Shown one piece after another: positions 1-7,308 of a stretch of 40,911 bases of DNA. A model generated the notes under the pieces. The model saw only the letters and a program-made list of their open reading frames with translations. It was not told where the DNA came from and did no database searches. This stretch comes from Acidobacteriota bacterium (GTDB lineage: Bacteria; Acidobacteriota; Thermoanaerobaculia; UBA5066). Position numbers and translations under genes: made by a program. Where the stretch lies: contig JAKPXO010000105.1 in the NCBI GenBank assembly GCA_029567505.1, positions 1 to 40,911 of the forward strand. Direction: 5' to 3'. Position 1 is the stretch's first letter; the number at the start of each line of letters is the position of its first letter.

Positions 1-36
1 TGTCCTCCTCGTCGCCTCGGTGCTACGCTTCTTCAT

Positions 37-109
37 GGCCGGTCTCCCTTCTGGGCCTCGAGCCCGTCTTCTTTGCAGCTGATCTTCAGACTGCGGCGGG
101 AGACCGGCC
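37..109. repeat. 12-bp perfect inverted repeat
   Basis: The arms GGCCGGTCTCCC (37-48) and GGGAGACCGGCC (98-109) are exact reverse complements separated by 49 bases. The arm is longer than most chance inverted repeats in this GC-rich stretch, but the match does not extend further. It lies upstream of the first gene and has no T-run, so it is not a typical terminator. It could be a terminator remnant or a mobile-element end. No function is claimed. Confidence 0.45.
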
Positions 110-234
110 TTCTCATTCCATCTCGCTTCGCTCGCCGCTGAACCCACGGTCAGGTGGCACTCTCGCGTCGTCGCCACTCGTCTGATGCTCGGCGACACAG
201 CTCCCCTTCCCCTTTCCGTGTTAGGGATGCTGCT

Positions 235-936
235 ATGCCGCAACGTGACGCTCTCCTCATCGTCCTCGCGGGCCTGCTACCCGTGGCAGCCTCTGCTGCC
301 GCAGCTGCTCCGCAGCCGTCCTCACTCACCGTCGTCGTCATCGGCGTCCCCGATGGCTACTCCCTCCTCGGGCATTGGCTCGAGAAGCAGCTCTTCGCAC
401 GCACCGTCGTTCCGTCGAAGGCGGGCGACCCCTTTTCCTTCTCCGTTCAGGTTCCCGCCGGCCAGGGCCAACTCAAGCTCTGGGTTCTCACCACGGGCCA
501 GCGTGGTGTCAACACCGCGACCGCCGTCAAGGCCACTCTCCGCTCCGGTCGTCGCTACACCGTCACGGTGACCAGCGACGGGGTTCACTCCCTCCGCGCT
601 ACCTTGGCGCAGGACCCCGCCACCGACATCGCCCGATGCCACGGCTTGCCCGGGTCGATGAAGTGCAAGCGGACGCCGTTGGCCCGCGCCCAGCGGTGCA
701 TCGCCCTCGACGTGAACTCCGGTCCGTTCTCCACGCCGATGACCTTCGGCAGACCTCGCGTCTTCTTCGCCTCGTCGAGAATGCCGAGTGACCCGCACGC
801 CGGAGATCGACGTGTCGGTCGGGACGTCCGGACTGTCGCGCGTTCCTTCGTCCACGATCGTGAGGCAGCGATACCGCCGCCCCGTGGCGAGCGTGCTGGA
901 GATCGACGCTCGCCTTCCGCTGACGCCCGCCGTTAG
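235..936 (+). CDS. Secreted protein with 3' end overwritten by IS remnant
   Basis: I do not recognise the family. From the ATG at 235 the first ~24 residues look like a signal peptide: a charged start, a Leu/Val/Ala-rich core and an Ala-rich cleavage region. A beta-rich stretch with many Val, Thr and Gly follows to about residue 130. The frame stays open to 936, but from about 642 it runs antisense to a decayed IS3-type transposase. The C-terminal ~100 residues are Arg-, Pro- and Asp-rich and look non-native. The original gene therefore probably ended near 600-640, and the present tail is a read-through of inserted DNA. The frame is open upstream to a GTG at 154, but the signal peptide and a weak AGGG before 235 favour 235. 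It is either a truncated or a recently re-tailed gene. Confidence 0.5.
   Translation: MPQRDALLIVLAGLLPVAASAAAAAPQPSSLTVVVIGVPDGYSLLGHWLEKQLFARTVVPSKAGDPFSFSVQVPAGQGQLKLWVLTTGQRGVNTATAVKATLRSGRRYTVTVTSDGVHSLRATLAQDPATDIARCHGLPGSMKCKRTPLARAQRCIALDVNSGPFSTPMTFGRPRVFFASSRMPSDPHAGDRRVGRDVRTVARSFVHDREAAIPPPRGERAGDRRSPSADARR
642..900 (-). pseudogene. Decayed IS3-family transposase (orfB) fragment
   Basis: Read on the minus strand, two frames together give the middle of an IS3-type DDE transposase. The first frame (about 893 down to 786) reads TLATGRRYRCLTIVDE and then DTSISG, the usual stretch after the first catalytic Asp. After a frameshift near 780-786 the second frame (779 down to 642) reads LDEAKKTRGLPK, VENGPEF and LHFIDPGKP, the usual second-Asp region. 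The second catalytic Asp of the canonical DNGPEF motif is Glu here. The third acidic region (ESFNGRLRDECLN in relatives) is absent, because similarity stops at GKP. The frame then runs to a stop at 585. With both ends missing, a frameshift and a changed active site, this is a dead relic. No terminal inverted repeats were found. The family identification is from memory of IS3 consensus motifs. Confidence 0.75.
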
Positions 937-964
937 GCGCCGTTCGGACCCGTCACTGCCCTTC

Positions 965-1450
965 ATGAGCACCGGAAGGAACGCCTGGAACACGTCGTCT
1001 GAGACTCCCCGCCCCGTTCGAAGGTCGCGCTGGCCTGCGATCCTGGTGGCCGCGCTCGCGATCAGCGCCTGCCGCTCACCGACCGAGCCCGTACCCGCGA
1101 GCCCGACTTTGACGGGTCAGTGGGTCGGAACCGCCTCCCGAGGCCCGTGCGGCCAGGGCTGGGCCGAGGACTGGTCGACCGTTTCGATGACGCTCGTTCA
1201 GACGTCCACCTCCGTCACCGGCGAGGTGTTCGCCTCCGAAGGCCGCCGCTTCCCCGTTTCGAGCCTCGACGGCATCACCCTGCATGTATCCGGCCTCGAA
1301 GGCTCCTCCACCTGCTCCACCTACGCGTTCTTCATCAGCGACCGGCAGTACGACGGCCACGGAACGCTCGTGGCCTTCTCCGGCAACCTCTCTGGCCGGT
1401 GCTGCGGCACCCTCGCCGGCCCCTTCCGCGTCCAGCGTCGCCCGCAGTAG
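965..1450 (+). CDS. Small predicted lipoprotein
   Basis: This is a 161-residue protein of unknown function. It opens with Arg-rich residues, then a short hydrophobic segment ending in a lipobox (LAISAC), so it should be lipidated at the Cys and anchored to a membrane, probably the outer one. The mature part begins with Ser/Thr/Pro residues and then TLTGQWVGT, a start common in small beta-barrel, calycin-like lipoproteins. Several Cys residues remain: a GPCGQG near the start, SSTCSTY in the middle and a CC pair near the C-terminus, which could form disulfides. The ATG at 965 is chosen because it places the lipobox near residue 37. It stands alone, with a 476-base gene-free stretch downstream. 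Confidence 0.65.
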   Translation: MSTGRNAWNTSSETPRPVRRSRWPAILVAALAISACRSPTEPVPASPTLTGQWVGTASRGPCGQGWAEDWSTVSMTLVQTSTSVTGEVFASEGRRFPVSSLDGITLHVSGLEGSSTCSTYAFFISDRQYDGHGTLVAFSGNLSGRCCGTLAGPFRVQRRPQ

Positions 1451-1926
1451 GACCTTCCGTCCGGGCACCGCACCCACCTGCATTTCTGAAGCGCTCGCCT
1501 CGACGCGCGGTTCGGTGCCCGACTCGGCATGCACCGGACTCGCGCGGCCTCTCTGTCCGCGCCACGGACGCCCGCGGACAGGGCTTCGCAGGGAACCCCC
1601 GCCTGCCACGTTTCTCCGCCTCGTCGCTGCCGCGAACCTCGGCGCTCGCCGCGGGGGCGCTCCGGTGTCCGGGCCCGGGTCTCACTCAAATGGCGGCCCG
1701 GACCCCCAGCGCCCACACCTCCCGCCCATGGGGAGACCACCGGCGCATCCATGGTGGGCCCCGTACCCGTCCGGCCGTCGCCGCACCGATGCCGCTCGAC
1801 ATTCGTGCGTCGCTCCTTCTCCTCCATGAACAGCCACCTGACCGTTTCCGTGGGTTGGCTGATACTTCGAGGCACCCGGTCTCCCCGAAGACCCGGGGGA
1901 ACGACCTCCTGAGCAGCTACAGCGAG
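1451..1926. other. Gene-free GC-rich spacer with hairpins
   Basis: No convincing protein is encoded on either strand; the open frames are Arg/Pro/Ser-rich shadows. The stretch holds several inverted repeats. The clearest is CTGTCCGCG (1553-1561) with CGCGGACAG (1573-1581), a 9-bp stem with an 11-base loop. A shorter one is CGGTGC/GCACCG near 1513-1536. None is followed by a T-run. I looked for attC core sites (RYYYAAC with GTTRRRY) and found none here. Confidence 0.5.
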
Positions 1927-2430
1927 ATGACGACATTCATCACGGAGTCGCCCTGGAACCGTGCCCGACCGCGCGTTCTCGTCGTCGCCTGCTCAGACGG
2001 GCGGCTTCAGGAGAACCTCGACGACTTCCTGCAGCGGTCCCTTCGGATCACGCACTACGACCGCCTCTACGCTCCCGGCGGCGCCGGCGCATTGACCCGA
2101 AGCGGCTCCGACTTCATTCGGGCCGGGTTCTATCGCAGGGAGTGTCTCGACCTCGTGCGCCTCCACGGAATCCAGAGCCTGATCCTGCTGTTTCACGGCC
2201 CCGCCATCGACGGCCCCGCCGAGGCCGTCTGCGCCGACTACCGGCGGAAGCTCCCGGCCTCCTCCCTCCGAGACATCCGGCGCCAGCAGGAGGTTGACGC
2301 TCGAGAGCTTCGGTCGGCCGGCCTGGGCTGGCCGATGCCCGTCGAGACGCTCGTCTTCCGATGCGAGGTCGGCGCCGATGACGTCGTGCGCTTCGCAGCC
2401 CTCGCGGCAGAGCCCCCACAAATCGCCTGA
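1927..2430 (+). CDS. Beta-carbonic-anhydrase-like protein, one Zn ligand missing
   Basis: This 167-residue protein has the layout of a small beta-carbonic anhydrase. There is a beta strand followed by ACSDGR (C22, D24, R26), matching the family's C-x-D-x-R motif, in which Cys binds zinc and Asp/Arg form the gate. About 65 residues on is a second strand ending in LLFHGPA, where the family has H-x-x-C. H90 is in place but the second Cys ligand is Ala (A93). The protein therefore keeps two of three zinc ligands plus the Asp-Arg pair and probably does not bind zinc in the classical way. It may be catalytically altered or a binding protein. The ATG at 1927 is preferred because upstream in-frame sequence is unlike protein. 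It is flanked by long spacers and is not in an operon. Confidence 0.6.
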   Translation: MTTFITESPWNRARPRVLVVACSDGRLQENLDDFLQRSLRITHYDRLYAPGGAGALTRSGSDFIRAGFYRRECLDLVRLHGIQSLILLFHGPAIDGPAEAVCADYRRKLPASSLRDIRRQQEVDARELRSAGLGWPMPVETLVFRCEVGADDVVRFAALAAEPPQIA

Positions 2431-2431
2431 C

Positions 2432-2484
2432 TCCGGCGTCCCGCGGACTCGGTCCGCCGGGCTCCCCTCGCCGCCGACGCCGGA
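2432..2484. terminator. Nested hairpin just after carbonic-anhydrase-like gene
   Basis: The arms TCCGGCGTC (2432-2440) and GACGCCGGA (2476-2484) are exact reverse complements. Inside them GCGGAC and GTCCGC form a second stem around a 3-base loop. The structure begins two bases after the stop codon of the preceding gene. There is no T-run, so it may slow or stop transcription only weakly. Confidence 0.35.
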
Positions 2485-2641
2485 CGGTCGACTCCGCCGA
2501 ATCGCGCGTAGCCGGGCATCGGCCGACATCTCCGGGGCGACGCAGATTTCGGCGGGTCGACGGGTCGCGAATCGCTTCTCGGCCTTCGCGGGCCGCACGG
2601 GACCTCCAGGCCATACTCGTGGTTCAAGCGAGGAGAGAGCG

Positions 2642-2851
2642 ATGCCGGAGACCCCGAAGGCCAAGGGGCCTTCTTCGCACTTCCCGTCCATCGAGAAGAC
2701 GTACGGCAAGCCGATCTCCCTCTGCATGGGCGTCCTGGAGCGGGCGCGCCCCGTCAAGCACATGGAGCTCGTGAGCCTGCTCAAGACGGAGCATGGACTC
2801 GGACACGGCCACGCAAACGCCCTGGTCGCGCACGTTCTCGCGACGGAGTGA
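2642..2851 (+). CDS. DUF4287 domain protein
   Basis: This 69-residue protein matches what I remember of DUF4287 over almost its whole length. It has SHFPSIEKTYGKPIS near the N-terminus, then KHMELVSLLKTEHGLGHGHA, followed by an ALVAH helix. The His-rich GLGHGHANALV segment is the most conserved part of the family. No enzymatic role is established to my knowledge. A clear ribosome-binding site (GAGGAGAG) lies before the ATG. It is 100-124 bases upstream of the integrase gene on the same strand, so the two could be cotranscribed, although genes like this also occur alone. Confidence 0.8.
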   Translation: MPETPKAKGPSSHFPSIEKTYGKPISLCMGVLERARPVKHMELVSLLKTEHGLGHGHANALVAHVLATE

Positions 2852-2975
2852 CGGCCGGAGGGCGCCTCCATGTCGGAGCCGGGCCGTCCCTGGCGATGGC
2901 TCGCTACGGCGCGCTGCCGACGCGTGGCGCCCACGTTCGACGCCCGCGGGCATGGCTCCCATCTACGCTCCGGGA

Positions 2976-3989
2976 ATGTCAATCGCTACGACTGCCGACA
3001 CACCTCACGACCTTCTCGCCGTCCTCCGCCAGCGCCTGGTCCTCCTGGGGCGCTCCCCCCGCACCGTCGACGCATATGCCAATTGGGTCGGCCGGTTCTT
3101 TCGGTTCCACCCTCGCCGCGCCCCGTCCGAGCTCGGCATGGGCGACATCGAGTCGTTCCTCACGCACCTGGCGACCGTCGATCACGTCGCCGCCAGCACG
3201 CAGGGCCAGGCCCTCGCCGCGATCCTGTGCTTCTTCCGTGAGGTCCGCTCGATCGACCCGTCCACGCCGCTTCAGTTCGGCCGAGCCCGGCACACGCGCC
3301 ACATACCGACGGTCCTCAGCCAGCGCGAGGCTCTCGCTCTCCTCGGTTGCCTTCAAGGCACGCTTCGCCTCATCTGCCAGGTGCTGTACGGCTCCGGCCT
3401 TCGTCTCTCGGAGTGCCTGAATCTCCGCGTCCAGAACCTGGACTTCGATCACCATACGATCGTCGTCATCAACGGCAAGGGCGAGCGGGACAGGCTCACC
3501 GTCATTCCGCCCAGCCTCGAGAGGCCTCTCGAAACCCACCTTCGGCGCCTCTGGGCGCTGCATCAGGAGGACCTGCTCCGCGGCTACGGCCGCGTGCCCC
3601 TCCCGAACGCCTTCGCCCGCAAGGCTCCGACGGCCGCATGCGACTTCCGCTGGCAGTACCTGTTTCCCGGTTCCCGCCTGATCGACGACCCACGCACCGG
3701 GCTCCGCGGCCGTTGGCATCTCGATCCATCCGTCGTCCAGCGGGCGGTTCGCCAAGCGGCCCTGCGCGCCGGCCTCCGGAAGCGGGTCGGCCCCCACACG
3801 CTTCGCCATTCGTTCGCCACGCATCTCCTGGAGCGCGGCTGCGACCTCCGGCGCATCCAGTCCTTGCTCGGCCACGCCCATCTCGAGACGACGGCGATCT
3901 ACACGCACATCACGGACCTCGCCTCCGCCTCCATTCCCTCGCCCCTCGAGCCCGCCGTCGCAGCCGCCTCCTCGTCGCCGAAGACCTGA
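2976..3989 (+). CDS. intI: Integron-type integrase (tyrosine recombinase, IntI)
   Basis: This 337-residue tyrosine recombinase carries the full catalytic set: R143 (in LYGSGLRLSE), K168 (NGKGERDR), H274 and R277 (PHTLRHSFATH), H300 (LLGHAH) and Y309 (TAIYTH). Each lies three residues before the equivalent I remember in class 1 IntI1 (146, 171, 277, 280, 303, 312). Unlike ordinary XerC/D proteins it has the extra segment between the K and HxxR motifs, with GYGRVPLPNAFARK and WQYLFP at about residues 200-231. This segment is the hallmark of integron integrases that bind folded single-stranded attC. The ending SPLEP also resembles IntI1. An alternative ATG at 2952 would add 8 residues. No attI or attC could be recognised beside it. 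The gene appears intact, so the integrase should be active unless cassette sites have been lost or diverged. Confidence 0.9.
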   Translation: MSIATTADTPHDLLAVLRQRLVLLGRSPRTVDAYANWVGRFFRFHPRRAPSELGMGDIESFLTHLATVDHVAASTQGQALAAILCFFREVRSIDPSTPLQFGRARHTRHIPTVLSQREALALLGCLQGTLRLICQVLYGSGLRLSECLNLRVQNLDFDHHTIVVINGKGERDRLTVIPPSLERPLETHLRRLWALHQEDLLRGYGRVPLPNAFARKAPTAACDFRWQYLFPGSRLIDDPRTGLRGRWHLDPSVVQRAVRQAALRAGLRKRVGPHTLRHSFATHLLERGCDLRRIQSLLGHAHLETTAIYTHITDLASASIPSPLEPAVAAASSSPKT

Positions 3990-4457
3990 CCCCGCGTCCG
4001 GCGGCTCCCGGCGCCCGGAACCGCGAGCCGCTGAGGCCGACCGCCGGGCCGCGGCAGGGCCGCGCTCCATCCCCGATCCCTCGGACGGGGCGGTGCGGCG
4101 GACTCTCGCGGACCGGCGCGGCTTGCGATCCTCGTCGCCGCCCGCATGTCGCGCGCGGCAGAGTCCGCTCCGCCCGAGTCCGGAGCCAGCCCCGCCGTTC
4201 CGATCAGGCTGGTCGAAGCCTTCCCTCGTTCGCTCGCCGGCGAGCTCCGACGGCATGGCGGGTCCCGCCCCCGCCGGACCGATCGCCCGTCGCCTGACGG
4301 GGATCCGTCCGGCCCGGCGCGCCACGGCCTTCGCCTCGTTCGCCGCTGACGCTCGCGATCGGCCTGGCGGATCCTCGGCGTCGTGAGGCCGTCGCCCGGC
4401 CCACGACGGACGCAGGGCTGCGAACCGCTTCCCCACCACCGCCGCTCGAAGGACCGG
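3990..4457. other. Gene-free spacer downstream of integrase
   Basis: This 468-base stretch encodes no convincing protein; open frames here are Arg/Pro/Ser-rich shadows. It has no GTTRRRY or RYYYAAC core site on either strand, so it does not look like an attI or attC region. I see no transposase remnant in it. Confidence 0.5.
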
Positions 4458-4904
4458 ATGACCGCAATCGGACGTCTCGGACTGCTCCTGGGCCTCGCGT
4501 TCGCCCCGCTCTTGCACTTCGGACCACGCCCCTGGGCGCAGGTCCTCGTGGGCGCCCTCGTCGTTCTCGCCCTCCTCGCGGCGGCCGTCCTCACCTGGCG
4601 TCGCGCCGGCCTGCGTCTCGCTTCCGCGGGCATGGCCGTCGCGGGCCTCGCAATGGCGCTGCTCATGCGAATCCTCATCCGCGGGCCTGACCCCTTCGCC
4701 GCGCCGCCATCGGCGCTCATCGCGTTCGGCCTCGTCCTGCTCCTCGCCACGGCCTTCCTGCTCGCCCAGTCCCGAACCGCCCCGGAGCTCTGGGACCAGT
4801 GGCGCCGGCACCAGCGCACCGTGACGCTCGCGGATGTGCTCTGCTTCAGACAGATCCCGAGACTCCCCGGCGCGGGACCCTCGAGCCTGCCGATCCGGGC
4901 CTGA
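4458..4904 (+). CDS. Small integral membrane protein, unknown
   Basis: This is a 148-residue hydrophobic protein with about four predicted membrane helices: residues ~5-20, ~28-47, ~52-72 and ~88-107. They are separated by short loops bearing Arg pairs such as TWRR. The C-terminal ~40 residues are soluble, starting with RTAPELWDQWRRH. I do not recognise a family. Start chosen at the ATG at 4458 (MTAIGRLGLL), because upstream in-frame sequence is unstructured and Arg-rich. It stands as a single gene in the integrase neighbourhood, with a hairpin after it at 4963-4986. Confidence 0.6.
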   Translation: MTAIGRLGLLLGLAFAPLLHFGPRPWAQVLVGALVVLALLAAAVLTWRRAGLRLASAGMAVAGLAMALLMRILIRGPDPFAAPPSALIAFGLVLLLATAFLLAQSRTAPELWDQWRRHQRTVTLADVLCFRQIPRLPGAGPSSLPIRA

Positions 4905-4962
4905 GCCTCGAAGGGGGAGTCGAAAGGCCGCCCACGCCACCGAGCGACCAACCCGGTCTTCG

Positions 4963-4986
4963 CCGGGGCGCTCGCGAACGCCCCGG
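4963..4986. terminator. 8-bp hairpin after membrane-protein gene
   Basis: CCGGGGCG (4963-4970) and CGCCCCGG (4979-4986) form a perfect 8-bp stem with an 8-base loop, 59 bases after the preceding stop codon. There is no T-run. It may be a weak terminator. Confidence 0.35.
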
Positions 4987-5101
4987 CCCCGTTCGGGACG
5001 GTAGACTCCGAGCCCGGCCCCGCAACGCAGCGGCCTTCGCCGCGCGAGATCCGACGGCCGCGGGCGCTCACGACCGGCCCTCGGTGCCGAAGGAGTGACG
5101 A

Positions 5102-5392
5102 ATGAAGCTACCGGTTCGCCTGGTTTCGCTGCTGGCCTCCTGCACGCCCGCCTGGGCCGCCGCCGCGGAGGTCCTGCCGGAGGCGCCGCGATCGGCCGGG
5201 AACGTCGGGGCCTCGGGCCTCTGGGTCCTCGCGAACATCTGCTTCGCGGGCATGAGGGCGCAGAACAGCCCGCGCGCGGGATGGCGCATCGTCGCCTTCC
5301 TCTTCGGGCTCCCCGGAACCCTCGTGACGTACTTCGTCGTGGCCGAGGGAAGCGAGCGCGCCTACGGGATCGACATTCCCAGGAAGCGATGA
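5102..5392 (+). CDS. Small membrane protein with signal peptide, unknown
   Basis: This 96-residue protein starts with a signal-peptide-like segment (MKLPVRLVSLLASC, then Ala-rich). It continues with two hydrophobic segments, GLWVLANICFAGM (about 38-50) and IVAFLFGLPGTLVTYFVV (about 60-77), joined by a short polar loop. It ends with a basic tail (RKR). I do not recognise the family. The ribosome-binding site GAAGGAG is well placed before the ATG. It is the middle of three small same-strand genes after the integrase, all envelope-directed. Confidence 0.6.
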   Translation: MKLPVRLVSLLASCTPAWAAAAEVLPEAPRSAGNVGASGLWVLANICFAGMRAQNSPRAGWRIVAFLFGLPGTLVTYFVVAEGSERAYGIDIPRKR

Positions 5393-5462
5393 GCCCGGGA
5401 AGAACGCTTCACGACGCTCGCGTGCCGCCGACGTCCTCGATGAGGCACGTCGAGGAGATCCG

Positions 5463-5918
5463 ATGCGCACGACTCTGACCGCACTCGTCCTCTGCGGCCT
5501 CGGCTTCGCGGGATGCGCGACCCGAGGGGTCGCTCCCCCTCTCTCCCCCGAGGTCGAGCTCTCCCTGGACGACTTCCGGCGCGCCCTCGACGAGGCCACG
5601 CCCTCCGATCCCGTCTTCGATGACCGGGACCCTTCCGTGAAGGCGCGCCTGACTCCCCCTGTCGAGCTCCACCGCGTTCAGCCCGAGCTCAGCCGCGCGG
5701 CCCGCGCGCAGTCCCGCGAGGGGAACGTTGCGCTCGCGTGCGTCATCGAGCGCAACGGCTCGGTCTCGAACGTAAAGGTGCTCTCCGCGACCGGCCACGG
5801 CGACTTCACGGCCGCCTCCGTCGCGGCTGTTCGCCGGTGGCGCTACACCCCGGCGAAGATCGACGGCTCGACCGTCAGGCTGCTTCTCACCGTCACCACG
5901 TCCTACCGCGTCCGCTGA
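5463..5918 (+). CDS. TonB C-terminal-domain lipoprotein
   Basis: This 151-residue protein begins with a short signal ending in a lipobox (LGFAGC), so it is probably lipidated. Its C-terminal ~80 residues match a TonB_C fold: GNVALACVIERNGSVSNVKV, then FTAASVAAVRRWRYTPAK and a final strand. In full TonB proteins this domain touches the plug of outer-membrane receptors. Here the usual N-terminal membrane anchor and long Pro-rich spacer are missing, so it may work in the periplasm from a lipid anchor, or be a periplasmic adaptor. The ATG at 5463 is chosen because it starts the lipobox signal. It closes the row of + strand genes and faces a minus-strand lipoprotein gene across a shared hairpin. 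Confidence 0.75.
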   Translation: MRTTLTALVLCGLGFAGCATRGVAPPLSPEVELSLDDFRRALDEATPSDPVFDDRDPSVKARLTPPVELHRVQPELSRAARAQSREGNVALACVIERNGSVSNVKVLSATGHGDFTAASVAAVRRWRYTPAKIDGSTVRLLLTVTTSYRVR

Positions 5919-6008
5919 ACGGGCCTCTCTCTTCCACGCATCCGGAGGCCACGCCCACGCGGCTCGCGCCTTCAACCGGGGTGTCACGAGCCGGCTCGGT
6001 CCCGGCGG

Positions 6009-6031
6009 CCGGCAGCGGCCGGCGCTGCCGG
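6009..6031. terminator. Bidirectional hairpin between convergent genes
   Basis: CCGGCAGCG (6009-6017) and CGCTGCCGG (6023-6031) form a perfect 9-bp stem with a 5-base loop. It lies between the stop at 5918 (+) and the stop at 6036 (-), so it can end transcripts from both sides. There is no clear T-run on either strand. Confidence 0.5.
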
Positions 6032-6035
6032 ACCG

Positions 6036-6614
6036 CTAGGGTGCCGGGGTCGATTCCGGGGGTGATCCGGCCCCCGCCGCCCTCGAGCTCGCGAGGATCT
6101 CGGTGTATTCGGCCATCCGGATGTTCGACTCGGAGCGCGTCTGGATGAGGATATGGTTCTTCGTCCCCTTCTCGAGCGCCGAGACGGCGTTGAAGAGCCG
6201 GGCCTGCGCGTCTGAGACCCGGGCGGCGAACTCCTCCCGGGTGCCGGCCGGCGCAAGGACGATCGTCACGAGCTCCGTCGTGGCCTTGCGGACGGCGTCG
6301 ATGTCCCCCGCGCGTGGGAAGGACGAGTCGACGGGAACGGGCTCTCCGAGCTCGGTGAGATAGGTGACCGCGGCGAGCCCCTCGTCCGACGCCCGGTAGG
6401 CGTCAGCCGCTTCCCAGGACGGGGCGGTTCCCGCTTCCGCGGGAGCCTGGCCGGCCACGGCCTCGTCGTAGCGCGAGGCGAGGTGGCTGGCCGCGGCTCG
6501 GGCGACGTGGGCGTCGACGAGCGCCGCCTTGGTCGCGAGCTGCTCGGGAGTCGGTCCGCCGCCGCACGCGCCGACGGCCAGGGCCGCGAGGAGTCCGATC
6601 ACCGCTCTGGGCAT
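6036..6614 (-). CDS. Predicted lipoprotein, helical, unknown
   Basis: This 192-residue protein starts with a signal ending in a lipobox (LAVGAC) and then GGGPTPEQ, so it should be membrane-anchored. The rest is mostly alpha-helical, rich in Ala and Glu, with a central stretch resembling paired helices (EEFAARVSDAQARLFNAVSALEKG). There are no further Cys residues and no recognised domain. A good ribosome-binding site (GGGAGG on the minus strand) precedes the ATG at 6614. It diverges from the L,D-transpeptidase gene at 6705, and the two may share the 90-base promoter gap. Confidence 0.65.
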   Translation of the reverse strand: MPRAVIGLLAALAVGACGGGPTPEQLATKAALVDAHVARAAASHLASRYDEAVAGQAPAEAGTAPSWEAADAYRASDEGLAAVTYLTELGEPVPVDSSFPRAGDIDAVRKATTELVTIVLAPAGTREEFAARVSDAQARLFNAVSALEKGTKNHILIQTRSESNIRMAEYTEILASSRAAGAGSPPESTPAP

Positions 6615-6704
6615 GAGTGCCTCCCTTCGAGCCGGAGCCGGAAGCAGCCGCCGGTGCCACGGGTCCGGCCCCCTCTTCGATCCGCCCGATTCTAGGGCAG
6701 GCGC

Positions 6705-7265
6705 GTGAGAGGATGGCTCGTGTCCGGTCGCCCGACGCTCCTCGCCGTCGTCCTCGCGCTCGCCGCCCCCCTGCGGGCGGAGCCTCCCCTGCCCTCGCCC
6801 GTCGAGGCGCCAAGGATCGTCGTGAAGAAGGCGCGTCGCGAGCTCCTTCTCTTCTCCGGGGAGACGCTCCTGCGGACCTACCGCGTCGGGCTCGGGTTCA
6901 ACCCCGTCCCGCCGAAGGTACGGCAGGGGGACGGAGCGACGCCCGAGGGCCGCTACTTCGTCTGCCGGAAGAATCCGCGCAGCCAGTTCCTGCTCTCGCT
7001 CGGCCTGAACTACCCGAGCGCCGCCGACGCCGACCGCGGCCTCGCCGCCGGGCTCGTCACGCGCGGACAGCACCGGAGGATCGTCGAGGCGGAGCGGCGC
7101 GGGACGTGCCCGCCCTGGGACACGCGGCTCGGCGGCGAGATCTTCATCCACGGGCGGGGCTCCTCAAGCGACTGGACGTGGGGGTGCGTGGCGCTCGACG
7201 ACGGCGACGTCCGGGAGCTCTACGCGCGCATCCCCGTCGGGACGCCGGTCCTCGTCGAGCCGTGA
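6705..7265 (+). CDS. L,D-transpeptidase (YkuD family), secreted
   Basis: This 186-residue protein has an N-terminal signal peptide (ALAAPLRAEP at its end) and one YkuD catalytic domain. The domain starts with IVVKKARRELLLFSGETLL, followed by the usual GATPEGRYFVCRK region. The active-site pair is visible as H149 (IFIHGRG) and C161 (WTWGCVAL), the family's HxG...S/T-x-G-C pattern. Such enzymes form 3-3 crosslinks in peptidoglycan or attach proteins to it in the periplasm. There is no LysM or other binding domain. The start is a GTG at 6705; a second in-frame GTG at 6720 is possible and would still leave the signal peptide. Confidence 0.85.
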   Translation: MRGWLVSGRPTLLAVVLALAAPLRAEPPLPSPVEAPRIVVKKARRELLLFSGETLLRTYRVGLGFNPVPPKVRQGDGATPEGRYFVCRKNPRSQFLLSLGLNYPSAADADRGLAAGLVTRGQHRRIVEAERRGTCPPWDTRLGGEIFIHGRGSSSDWTWGCVALDDGDVRELYARIPVGTPVLVEP

Positions 7266-7308
7266 CGTGCCGGCCCGGCGGTAACGCCCTTCTGCCACAC
7301 TCGGACGC

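Noticed and set aside
134-226. GCTGAAC (134-140) and GTTAGGG (220-226) as ends of an attC site
   Set aside because: GTTAGGG does not fit GTTRRRY at the last base, only four of seven core bases pair, and the arms between them pair poorly. A possible degenerate site, but not supportable.
932-938. GTTAGGC, a perfect match to the integron GTTRRRY core site
   Set aside because: No matching RYYYAAC partner lies 50-130 bases upstream, and the site falls in or next to the IS3 transposase remnant.
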